DNA of 43,921 nucleotides from Lentisphaerae bacterium GWF2_50_93 (GTDB lineage Bacteria > Verrucomicrobiota > Lentisphaeria > Victivallales > GWF2-50-93), in the NCBI GenBank assembly GCA_001804815.1, contig MHBI01000003.1, positions 1 through 43,921 on the forward strand. The letters run 5' to 3'. Both the position numbers and the translations under genes were made by a program. Below the pieces are notes generated by a model. That model did not search any database, was not told the origin of the DNA, and saw only the letters and a program-made list of their open reading frames with translations. Position 1 is the first letter of the stretch; every line of letters starts with the position of its first letter. Positions 9,170 to 16,740 of this stretch are shown here, piece by piece.

Positions 9170-12100
9170 TTACTGTCCGGATTTAAGATCATTTATTCCG
9201 TGTTTGGCTATATATCCGTCCATGTCGGCCTGCGGAATGAACCAGAGAACTTTCAAATCGCAGCTTTTGATGAAAAATCCTTTTCCCTTCAGCCAGAGAC
9301 AGTTGCTGGATATGGAATTGTTTGAGAAAACTTCATTTCTGTCAATCCCTTTGTTCTTTCCGTTCATAAGTTCAAAATCATTCTCAGTCATTGAAAAATC
9401 AAGCGGTATTGGAATTCCTGCCGGAGCCTTCTCCTGAAAGGCAATAAGATGCTTGCCAACGGGCTTCTCTGGACTTTCGGTATAGTAGTAAGCGTTCTTC
9501 CCATCATAACATAAATATTTGTTGGCAGGCTTGAGATATCTGCCTGAACTCCTCCATCCAGAAAGATTTTTGAATATTACAGGCAATTCCTTTTCAGAGT
9601 TGTAATGGAGAAATATTGTCTTCCTGTATTCCAGATCGGATATCGGCACCATGAATCCCCCATACGTATATTTCCCATACGAGTCTCCACCCTCAGCATA
9701 AAAATCCAAGGCTATCCTGGCATGGAAAATATCTTTGGATTCTTCTCCTCCGGGATTGAAGTCTTTCCATTTACCTGTTGGTATCTCATATGACAACAGT
9801 TTTGGGAAATAAGGCTTGTCCTTAAGTGTAACAGCAACGAGGGCAGTGCCTGGCAGGATTTCCAGTATGTCCTCTGTCTTGTACGGAGGGACGTTGTCCA
9901 ATGGCGATTCTGAAGGATTCCTTTTCGATGAGGCGAGAATAGTGCTGTTTCCGCTGCCCATATCAATGATGACTATGCCGCTGTCCTCGTCCCCAGATGT
10001 TGAAGGATTAAAAGAAAGGAGTGCTTTCGTACCGATAACCCGCGCAAATGAATATTTCTTCTCCGGAACGCTGTGCTCTCTCCATTGGCCTAACTTAAAC
10101 TCATACGATAAGGCCTTGTTCTTGTCGACGACTACTGCAAGATAGCTGTCCGATGCGTCCATGGCTGAGATGCATGATTTATTACATTTATAGGGAACCT
10201 CTACTGAATCCGACGACAATCCTTCTGCCTTTATTGAAACAATTCTAAAAACTGGCATCCCTTTCGAGGCATAAGAACATAGCAGGTATATTCTTGATGG
10301 AGTTCCGGAAAGACCGTGTATCTGGAAACCGCTGAATTCCCGGGAATCTGGAGATTCGTAGGGATTCCATATTCTTGTAACAGAAAGCTTATCCATGCCT
10401 TGTTTTCCGAGATTAGGATATTTCTTGAGCAAGTCGGTATTATAGGTTATCGTAAAATCATAAATCCTCCTCTCCTTGATCAATCCTCCTACGGCATTCC
10501 TATACTTTTCCAGCAGGATTGACACCTCGTTGGCATCGGAAAGATTCGAATCTTTAATCCAGGCACAGAAAACATCCGAAAGATTCCTTGAGTGCTTCGC
10601 GATTTTCCTTGAAGTGCTTTCCTCAAGTAGGAATTTCAAATACTTCAACAGGTATTGACAGGAAAATTCCTTGTCAGCTGGGGCGATATTGAATCCATCC
10701 AGTGAGAATACGGCGATCCCGGATTTTCCGCCGATGATGTTCATCCTTTCATTCCAGCACATGTCCATGAGCTCGATCATCGTTCGGTTGCTTTCATTTG
10801 GGTGTGATAGATTATGCAGCCATGCCTTGATATACAATCCGGAATATCTTGCTCTAATATTTCCTGAATTGCATAGTTCTTCAACAAAACCATCCCACAT
10901 CTTTTTAAGGCTCTCCTTGTCCAGCTTGCCACTCCAGTCAATAAGGAACGGCGTTCTCGAAGGATCATCCAGGCGTTTCATGCGTAATCCCTGCTGGGCT
11001 GGTGCTCGGAGCATTACCATCTCCGTAAGGACTGACTTGAAGATCAAATCTCTCTGAATTTCATAGAAATATTGTTTTGTGTCAAGGATATTCTCATTGC
11101 AGAGGAGCTCCATATAGGCTTTCAATGTCTCTTCCGGTTTCTCATTCCAAAAAGGTGCGTATGCCGCTTTCAATTCAAAAATACTCGTCGGGAGCCCGTA
11201 GTTGAAATATCTTCCGGCTACTATCGGATATGTGTCTCGCAACATTTTTCTCAGCAGTGCAGCTTTTTCCTTATCCTTTGTCAGGCATCCCTGATCATAA
11301 TATCCCCTTAGGACTATAGATGAATTCAGAATCGTCCTTTCAGCAGTTTCACGCCATTTCTTTTCATTTGAAAAGCGTTGTCCCGATTCTGGCACCTTGC
11401 TTAGGATGTTTGCCTTGAGCAGTTCCATGGACAGCAATGCATTGTCAAGGCAGTTGCTGTCTTTTGTTACATCAATAAGCTTTGGTTCATAGCCCAAATT
11501 GATTTTTATCCATGTTTCAGGCTTTCTCGCCGGATAGGCGCAATTGGATGACGCCTTGACTTCCAGGAAGCAGGATGATTCAGACTTGTTTCCGAGCGCT
11601 TTTGCTGCCTGGACAGCTGACAGAGAAGCTTCGAATAATCCGCTGTTAAATGCCCATTCAGACTCCTTTAAATACTGCTCCGCTTCTTTTGCGCTGTCCC
11701 ACGGGATCTTGTCCTGTGTCTTACCAATATTCTTCAAGAGTTCTGCTGTTATCTTCTCCGTAATCTCTGACATCTGTTGCCTGTTGCCTATTGCCTCAAT
11801 TATCTTCTCCTCCCCTCCCGCCTTCCTTACTCTTGCCTTGACCTTTACATTCTCTTTTTCAAAAAACTCGATGCTACCGTCAAGAAGATAGCTGCCGGTC
11901 CAGAAGGGACTCGATTCGGTGTCAATATCCTTTTCCCAGGCAAGCTTCTCCATCTTCCATCTTTCGAGGACGAACAAATCCTTTTCCTGGACAAGCCTGA
12001 ACGCAAGGGCCAGAGTGAACTCCTTCTCAAGAAGACGCATTTCAGGTGTATCGATCGGCGCCCTGATGTTCAAGATCGAAATTGGAACCGCCTTGTCCTG

Positions 12101-12547
12101 CGATACGCAAAGCTTGTTCAGATAAGGCGCGAACTTCGCAGAAATATCAGCAGGCCAGTTCTCGATCTTCTCGGGTGGCAAAGGATTGGAGAAAATTGAC
12201 AGCACAACTCCCTGGTTTACCGCAACAAGTCTTGACACGAGGAATTCCTTCTTCTGAAACTCAAACTTCCTTATCATCACCAGCCCGTCGGCTTTCAAAA
12301 GCTTGCCAAGCTTGAGATAACTTCCTGCGAAGTTCGCAGATGAAATTTCCTGTTCCTTCAAGACCTTGTCAATCTCCGCCCTCTCTATGACATTCAAGTC
12401 CTTCTGCTTAGATAACTCCACCGTCAGCAGATCCGCATAGTTCTCCAGCCCCTTGTCCGCGATCACGGCGATCTTCGTCTGGGCATGGAGATGGCAGGAG
12501 AGAGCAAACAGAAACAATACAGAAATTAATTTCTTACCAAAAATCAT
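9170..12547 (-). CDS. Giant exported protein with two CsgG-like halves and a propeller-like C-terminus
   Basis: 1125 residues from the ATG at 12547, which gives a normal signal peptide (MIFGKKLISVLFLFALSC, cleavage near HLHA-Q). A TTG at 12589 in the same frame would prefix 14 residues and is less likely. Residues about 24-115 resemble the CsgG/curli-secretion fold: IAVIADKG start, then LNVIERAEIDKVLKEQEI, as in the neighbouring CsgG-family protein. Residues about 155-265 repeat the pattern (LFVLERWKMEKL, then an SYLLDGSIEF strand). A helical, TPR-like middle follows (about 285-700), and the last roughly 380 residues are short beta strands with recurring G-x-W and aromatic-ended motifs, suggesting a beta-propeller. 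Probably periplasmic or outer-membrane associated. No enzyme motif seen. Starts 45 bases after the csgG-like gene. Confidence 0.75.
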   Translation of the reverse strand: MIFGKKLISVLFLFALSCHLHAQTKIAVIADKGLENYADLLTVELSKQKDLNVIERAEIDKVLKEQEISSANFAGSYLKLGKLLKADGLVMIRKFEFQKKEFLVSRLVAVNQGVVLSIFSNPLPPEKIENWPADISAKFAPYLNKLCVSQDKAVPISILNIRAPIDTPEMRLLEKEFTLALAFRLVQEKDLFVLERWKMEKLAWEKDIDTESSPFWTGSYLLDGSIEFFEKENVKVKARVRKAGGEEKIIEAIGNRQQMSEITEKITAELLKNIGKTQDKIPWDSAKEAEQYLKESEWAFNSGLFEASLSAVQAAKALGNKSESSCFLEVKASSNCAYPARKPETWIKINLGYEPKLIDVTKDSNCLDNALLSMELLKANILSKVPESGQRFSNEKKWRETAERTILNSSIVLRGYYDQGCLTKDKEKAALLRKMLRDTYPIVAGRYFNYGLPTSIFELKAAYAPFWNEKPEETLKAYMELLCNENILDTKQYFYEIQRDLIFKSVLTEMVMLRAPAQQGLRMKRLDDPSRTPFLIDWSGKLDKESLKKMWDGFVEELCNSGNIRARYSGLYIKAWLHNLSHPNESNRTMIELMDMCWNERMNIIGGKSGIAVFSLDGFNIAPADKEFSCQYLLKYLKFLLEESTSRKIAKHSRNLSDVFCAWIKDSNLSDANEVSILLEKYRNAVGGLIKERRIYDFTITYNTDLLKKYPNLGKQGMDKLSVTRIWNPYESPDSREFSGFQIHGLSGTPSRIYLLCSYASKGMPVFRIVSIKAEGLSSDSVEVPYKCNKSCISAMDASDSYLAVVVDKNKALSYEFKLGQWREHSVPEKKYSFARVIGTKALLSFNPSTSGDEDSGIVIIDMGSGNSTILASSKRNPSESPLDNVPPYKTEDILEILPGTALVAVTLKDKPYFPKLLSYEIPTGKWKDFNPGGEESKDIFHARIALDFYAEGGDSYGKYTYGGFMVPISDLEYRKTIFLHYNSEKELPVIFKNLSGWRSSGRYLKPANKYLCYDGKNAYYYTESPEKPVGKHLIAFQEKAPAGIPIPLDFSMTENDFELMNGKNKGIDRNEVFSNNSISSNCLWLKGKGFFIKSCDLKVLWFIPQADMDGYIAKHGINDLKSGQ

Positions 12548-12571
12548 ATTTTGCCACAGACTTTCACTGTT

Positions 12572-12596
12572 ATAAATTTTGCTCCGCAAAATTTAT
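12572..12596. repeat. A/T-flanked palindrome carrying the csgG-family stop codon
   Basis: Perfect 11-base arms ATAAATTTTGC / GCAAAATTTAT around a three-base loop. The TAA of the CsgG-family gene (12593-12595) lies inside the right arm. It sits between two minus-strand genes and could act as an attenuator or weak terminator. Confidence 0.7.
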
Positions 12597-13531
12597 TTCT
12601 TCACGATCTTCGGGAGGATGCGTTCTGCGATCTTCGCAGCAGCTTCCTGCAGGGCCTTCTTACCGGCGACCTGTTCGGCAAGATCGACTTCGGCCGTGGT
12701 CTGTTTGTCAACGGCTACGATGTTCCCGCTCTTGTCGAGGACTTTGATTTCAAGCCTGGACTTTATGCTTACCAGATTTCCTCTGCGTCCAGCGAACTCG
12801 CTGAAACCCTCGCCCTTTATCAGAAGTTCCGCATCATTCTCGCTGGTTGTGACTTCAAATCCGAGCTCCTTGCAGATCACCTGCATCTCGGTCTCTGCGG
12901 CAGGATCAATTGTAACTGAACCGACATGGCGTTCCTCTATCTTCACATATACCTTCGGCTTCTTCGCATCGCCTATGGATTTCTTCAGGTCGGCTACAAT
13001 GTCCTTGTGTTCCCTTATCTGCGGCATAAGCTTGCCGGCATCTTTTGTAATAGTCTCATTGACCTGTTCGGCAAGTTTCTCTGATAGTGCATCAATTCCG
13101 CCAAGACCGTCAACACTCTTACCGAGAACACGGCTGGTCTCGGTGCTGATGACCTTCGCAATAAGGAAAGTCTTGTCCTTTACCTTGAAAACAGACCCTG
13201 TAACAAGAATCTTCGCGCCTGTGAGCTGTCCGATCTGTATTGCCTGGTTCGGATTCACGGCTCCGGAAATATTGAGTTCGGCTTCCTTCAGGATCTTGTC
13301 GAGATCGGTCCTTTCAACCATCCACACGTTCGGGTTTGCCGACATTTTTGCAAACAGGATGTTCGCCGCCTGTTCTCCGAGTCCTGCGACTCCGGCTCCG
13401 GATTCCGTGAACGGCAGTACTGCTACCGTATAGACTTCGACATTGACAGCTTCCTGTTTTTTGGGTTCTTCGTTCTGGGCGACCGCTGAAAGACCGACAA
13501 TCAGCGCCAACATCATCATGAGTTTCTTCAT
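12593..13531 (-). CDS. CsgG-family exported protein
   Basis: 312 residues from the second ATG (13531); GGAGG lies seven bases upstream, while an ATG six bases earlier is too close to it. Signal peptide MKKLMMMLALIVGLSAVAQ with cleavage after AVA, so it is not a lipoprotein, unlike classical CsgG. The mature protein opens with VYTVAVLPFTESG, then WMVERTDLDKILKEAELNISG and LTGAKILVTGSVF: this is the typical CsgG/LpoB-type fold, whose members bind at the outer membrane or act as periplasmic regulators. A second domain (about 195-310) contains YVKIEERHVGSVTID and a conserved-looking C-terminal helix. First gene of the seven-gene minus-strand cluster; probably leads the transcript. Confidence 0.85.
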   Translation of the reverse strand: MKKLMMMLALIVGLSAVAQNEEPKKQEAVNVEVYTVAVLPFTESGAGVAGLGEQAANILFAKMSANPNVWMVERTDLDKILKEAELNISGAVNPNQAIQIGQLTGAKILVTGSVFKVKDKTFLIAKVISTETSRVLGKSVDGLGGIDALSEKLAEQVNETITKDAGKLMPQIREHKDIVADLKKSIGDAKKPKVYVKIEERHVGSVTIDPAAETEMQVICKELGFEVTTSENDAELLIKGEGFSEFAGRRGNLVSIKSRLEIKVLDKSGNIVAVDKQTTAEVDLAEQVAGKKALQEAAAKIAERILPKIVKK

Positions 13532-13680
13532 TCTCATTCCTCCGTAATTATAATTTTTCTGCTACGCATAAAAATCATTATCCATTTACTTATTTAAAAT
13601 CCCGCAAATCCTGCCTGCCTCGCCGTAGTCTTAGGAATTTCCCTGGACGAAGGCGGGTTATCCTGTCTAATTAGACGCTG

Positions 13681-13798
13681 CTCGAAAAAGGGTAACGCGG
13701 ACATTCCTGTCTGCGGTTGAAAATGAAATTTGAGCCCACAGACAAGAATGTCTGTGCTACTTTTTAGACAAATTCCATTTTGAGACTAGCTTTTCGAG
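13681..13798. repeat. Dispersed inverted-repeat element R2, copy A
   Basis: A 118-base unit bounded by CTCGAAAA and TTTTCGAG. Inside are two hairpins: a perfect CACAGACA-AGAA-TGTCTGTG (13737-13756) and an imperfect CGCGGACA-TTCC-TGTCTGCG (13696-13715). Its reverse complement aligns along nearly its whole length with 18066-18186. It lies just past the stop of the exported protein gene at 13805. Confidence 0.8.
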
Positions 13799-13804
13799 GA
13801 GGCT

Positions 13805-14926
13805 CTAATTACCTTTCGGTTCCTTCTCCGGGTCTCCGGCCTTCCGTTTCTCCGCTTCAGACATCAACTTTTCGAGCAAATAAAGAGGCGTCGGCGACTT
13901 ATCGGCTTTGCCGAATATCTCCCAGGTGCATATGACAAGCTCACCTTTTCCGATTTTTGCTGATATAAATGCAAAACCATTTTTATTATTATTGATTTCA
14001 ACCCCTACGCCGTCGTCAAAGGGGATCAGCTTCATTGTTTTGTCGTTAGGCATTGAGTCGCCCCACCTTTCTACATCAAACTTCTTGTCGAAATCCATGA
14101 TTTTCTCGTTCCTCGAGAAAATCATATTCTTAAAGTTTTCAGTTTTCAGAGGCAGGGAGCCTGCCTGGGGATTAATTATCAATATGGTTGTTCCGGCGGA
14201 GCAAATATTGACCAGTTCCTTGTCCAGTCCGGAGAAATTACTGAAATCAATCCCTGCGATTATCAGGAGTTTCTCCTTGAATCCTGCGAAGTTCGCAACG
14301 TCAGCTGTCACTACCCCGAGTGATTCAAGGAGTTTTTTCACGGAAGCATCACCCGAAGGTGCCCATAATCCGATCTTCATCTTTTCATATATTTTTTTCT
14401 TGAACGCAAAAGGATTTTGCGAGAAGAAAAAAATATTCTTCACTAGCTTCTTATCGCCGGAAGTGCAAACGAGTTCTGCGGTGGCGTTGACGCCATCCTT
14501 GATTTCAGGGAATGCGAACTTGAGTTCTACAATTCCGGTTTCCGGAACTGCTTGCTCCGCAGCGGCGATTGTCAGGCTCGAATATTTGAGGTTCCAGGAA
14601 AGGTTCTTTCCGTTCAGGCCGTCGGCCATGATATTGATAATGGTCTCCCTGCCGGCATAGAAGGTTTGAGGGGAGTCATATTTGATATCGGCTGCAGAGA
14701 GGGAAAACGAAGCCAGCAGTCCACAGATTACCTGGAGCAGGTTACGTCGCACCCAAAACATGCGCCCACAGATAACACAGATGAAAAACAACCACGAAAC
14801 ACACGAATGACACGAAAAAAGCCATTGGCAAGGTTTTGCTGCGCAAAAACTTGCCAACATTCTTTCAAATAAGCGTGCATTAAAAACAAAAACATGAGAG
14901 AAAGTATTACAGATAACTAATTTCAT
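13805..14926 (-). CDS. Exported protein of unknown function with repeat-derived N-terminus
   Basis: 373 residues from the ATG at 14926, chosen because AGGTG lies five bases upstream, the best ribosome site in the region. A second start at 14761 would give 318 residues beginning MFWVRRNLLQVICGLLASF, a much more normal signal peptide (cleavage near LSAAD), but its ribosome site is poor. The 55 residues between the two starts are Cys/Phe/Trp-rich and are encoded by dispersed repeats. The mature part has a beta-rich domain (about residues 80-180) and a segment reminiscent of a Rossmann or amidotransferase-like fold (KIGLWAPSGDASVKKLLESLG, KLLIIAGIDFS, TTILIINP). No family assigned. It follows the putative anti-sigma gene by about 156 bases and may belong to that unit. 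Confidence 0.6.
   Translation of the reverse strand: MKLVICNTFSHVFVFNARLFERMLASFCAAKPCQWLFSCHSCVSWLFFICVICGRMFWVRRNLLQVICGLLASFSLSAADIKYDSPQTFYAGRETIINIMADGLNGKNLSWNLKYSSLTIAAAEQAVPETGIVELKFAFPEIKDGVNATAELVCTSGDKKLVKNIFFFSQNPFAFKKKIYEKMKIGLWAPSGDASVKKLLESLGVVTADVANFAGFKEKLLIIAGIDFSNFSGLDKELVNICSAGTTILIINPQAGSLPLKTENFKNMIFSRNEKIMDFDKKFDVERWGDSMPNDKTMKLIPFDDGVGVEINNNKNGFAFISAKIGKGELVICTWEIFGKADKSPTPLYLLEKLMSEAEKRKAGDPEKEPKGN
14764..14857. repeat. Dispersed repeat plus hairpin inside a coding region
   Basis: Positions 14764-14820 carry reiterated short words (ACCACGAAACACACGAATGA type, preceded by CACAGATAACACAGATG). I recall such text as common dispersed intergenic repeats in environmental bacterial genomes; this is memory, not a search. 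Next to it is a hairpin, TTGGCAAGGTTTTG (14825-14838) with CAAAAACTTGCCAA (14844-14857), one mismatch. Confidence 0.55.
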
Positions 14927-15082
14927 GTATTCACCTTTCATATCAGTTAGACGCACAATGCGTGAAAATCTTTGCTGAAAATCAATTTTTAATTGCCGGC
15001 GGGACGCCAACGCTCCACATATAATTCAGATTACTTTCGTGCCATTCGCTTGCCCTGAGCTTGTCGAAGGATGTGTTTAACC

Positions 15083-15817
15083 TTATATCCTGTCCACGGT
15101 CTGATACACTATATATTCGGAATTTGAATTTTTGATGTTCTTGAGCATGACGGGTGTCTGTTCGGGCTGGCCGCCGGAATAGTTCAGATTGATGGTCTCA
15201 CCATTTACCTTTATTTTCATCTGGCCTTCGAGGGCGATTATGTTGTCGCCTGCCTGATGCGTCCAGAGGTAGCCGTCATTCTTGTCATTCTTGAACACCA
15301 CCTGCTGATCCGGACTCGTGATGATGTCGGCGACATAGACTTTTTCCCATCCCTTGTCGGTTTTACGGAAAACTGTCTGCCTGACCAGGATCTTGGGACT
15401 TGCCGCAGCCGCGTCCGTCATCTCCGAAGGCTTTATCTCCATCTTGTCGCCTGACTTGATGATCCACTGGACTTTGTCATTGAAGAGCTTGGAGACTTCA
15501 CCTGAAATCTTCTTGATGTCTGACATGTCGCCAGTTGAAACCAGCGCAAGTTGGTCCGGTGTGGCCTGACCAGGCTTGCTTGTTTTTAAATTTAAGAGGA
15601 GTACTCCGCAAATCACCAGGAATAACGCGGCGGCTGCTGCAAGGTTGTACACATATATTTTTTTTACAAAAAAATATATATTTGAAGAAGGGATAAAATT
15701 ACTGCCTGCCCTTATTTGAGACATTACGTTGTTTTTAAGTGAAGACGCATCCTTGAATCTGGGCTTGAGATTCTTGTCCCAGTCTTTGAGGATATTGTTA
15801 AGATTATTGTTTTTCAT
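15083..15817 (-). CDS. Single-pass membrane protein, possible anti-sigma factor
   Basis: 244 residues from the ATG at 15817, which has AAGGTG four bases upstream. A soluble N-terminal segment of about 55 residues (LKDWDKNLKPRFKDASSLKNNVM) precedes one membrane helix (about 57-76, NLAAAAALFLVICGVLLLNL), then a periplasmic domain rich in beta strands with repeated Lys/Asp. This layout (short cytoplasmic domain, one helix, outer domain) and the position just after an ECF sigma gene suggest it anchors and inhibits that sigma factor. No zinc-binding anti-sigma motif (HxxxCxxC) is present, so the assignment is an inference from context. A longer frame starting at 15877 has no ribosome site. Confidence 0.65.
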   Translation of the reverse strand: MKNNNLNNILKDWDKNLKPRFKDASSLKNNVMSQIRAGSNFIPSSNIYFFVKKIYVYNLAAAAALFLVICGVLLLNLKTSKPGQATPDQLALVSTGDMSDIKKISGEVSKLFNDKVQWIIKSGDKMEIKPSEMTDAAAASPKILVRQTVFRKTDKGWEKVYVADIITSPDQQVVFKNDKNDGYLWTHQAGDNIIALEGQMKIKVNGETINLNYSGGQPEQTPVMLKNIKNSNSEYIVYQTVDRI

Positions 15818-15852
15818 GTGGCACCTTGATGTATGCAGGTTGAGTATTCTTA

Positions 15853-15922
15853 ATGTAGAGTTGCCCGTCTCGGGCAAGAGGAATTAGGAGAGGAATTTTC
15901 GCCGAGACGGCGAACGCTACAT
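15853..15922. repeat. Inverted repeat R4 between sigma and anti-sigma genes
   Basis: Arms ATGTAGAGTTGCCCGTCTCG (15853-15872) and CCGAGACGGCGAACGCTACAT (15902-15922) are imperfect reverse complements (two or three mismatches). The surrounding 15818-16051 gap also holds short fragments resembling text near 43790 (an ACAAGC...GGAGT-type word at 15978-15995). No gene is visible in this 234-base gap. Confidence 0.55.
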
Positions 15923-16051
15923 CAGTATTAATACAAGACAAACTAAAGTTTGAAAACCAACGAATGAAATCCATCTGTTGGAGTACAAGCCCAGGTCGCC
16001 GAAGGCGCTGCCATAGGCAGGTAAACTTCAGCTTGAGTATTATCATGGCTT

Positions 16052-16597
16052 TCATATCAGGTCTCCTAGTTCTTCCCCCAGTATTTTCCTTGCCTTGTGA
16101 ATCCGCCAGTACAATGTCGCCTTATTACAGCCAAGTATGTATGCGGCCTCCGCAGGATCCTTTTCATCAATCGCCACCAGCGTTATCGCCGCCCTGAGAT
16201 GCTCCGGAAGCGCTGATACGGCTGTCATGACACGGCTCTGTGTTTCCCGGTTGATCATCGGTTTGTCCGGAGTGTTAGAGCTACAGGCGTCTCTCATTTC
16301 CGGGCAGTCCTCACCGTCTGTGACTACTGTCTTGCTGCCGTTCCTTATCATCGTCAGGCTCCTGTTGCAGGCGATCCTGCACAGCCAAGTCGAGAACTTC
16401 GATTTCCCCTTGAAGGAATCGGCCTTGTTATAGGCCGTTATGAACGCCTCCTGGACGATGTCGTCGGTATCGTGTTCGTTGAGAACGATCCTGTAAACAA
16501 AATTCCTAAGCATGCCGACATGCTCGTCTACAACCGAGGAAAAGGCTTCAGGAGTTTTCTCCTTCAGAAATGTTTCAACAGCCTGAGATTCCTGCAT
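16052..16597 (-). CDS. RNA polymerase ECF-type sigma-70 factor
   Basis: 181 residues. Region 2 is clear at about 25-95: DTDDIVQEAFITAYNKADSF followed by FSTWLCRIACNRS, the usual core-binding and -10 recognition helices. Region 4 at about 125-178 has LPEHLRAAITLVAI and an HTH ending YWRIHKARKIL for -35 recognition. An acidic linker (residues 93-112) joins them; no region 1.1 or 3, so it is an extracytoplasmic-function type. CAGGA lies ten bases upstream of the ATG. It directs RNA polymerase to a specific regulon; the membrane protein downstream is its probable regulator. Its own targets cannot be told from this window. Confidence 0.93.
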   Translation of the reverse strand: MQESQAVETFLKEKTPEAFSSVVDEHVGMLRNFVYRIVLNEHDTDDIVQEAFITAYNKADSFKGKSKFSTWLCRIACNRSLTMIRNGSKTVVTDGEDCPEMRDACSSNTPDKPMINRETQSRVMTAVSALPEHLRAAITLVAIDEKDPAEAAYILGCNKATLYWRIHKARKILGEELGDLI

Positions 16598-16698
16598 GGC
16601 CTATTCCTGTGTGTTTACCAATTAGACGCGGCATTTCCGGAAATCTTTGCGATTTTTATGAAATATCGCTGTTTTTATTTGTTTTGAAAGTAAAAACG

Positions 16699-16737
16699 GT
16701 AAATATTCACTAAACCATGCAATTCAGTGAATATTTA
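16699..16737. repeat. A/T-flanked palindrome between divergent genes
   Basis: Perfect 13-base arms GTAAATATTCACT (16699-16711) and AGTGAATATTTAC (16725-16737). Same family as 22311-22350 and 40226-40263. It lies between the sigma factor gene (minus) and the M48 protease gene (plus); an in-frame ATG at 16717 sits in its loop. Confidence 0.8.
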
Positions 16738-16740
16738 CAT

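Noticed and set aside
12579..13433. Long plus-strand open frame opposite the CsgG-family gene
   Set aside because: Its translation is a Ser/Ala/Phe-rich shadow with no family pattern; the minus-strand gene has a signal peptide, a ribosome site and recognisable motifs.
13538..13575. TATAAT at 13547-13552 as the promoter of the csgG-family cluster
   Set aside because: Transcription from it would start inside or beyond the ribosome-binding site, and no -35 is visible.
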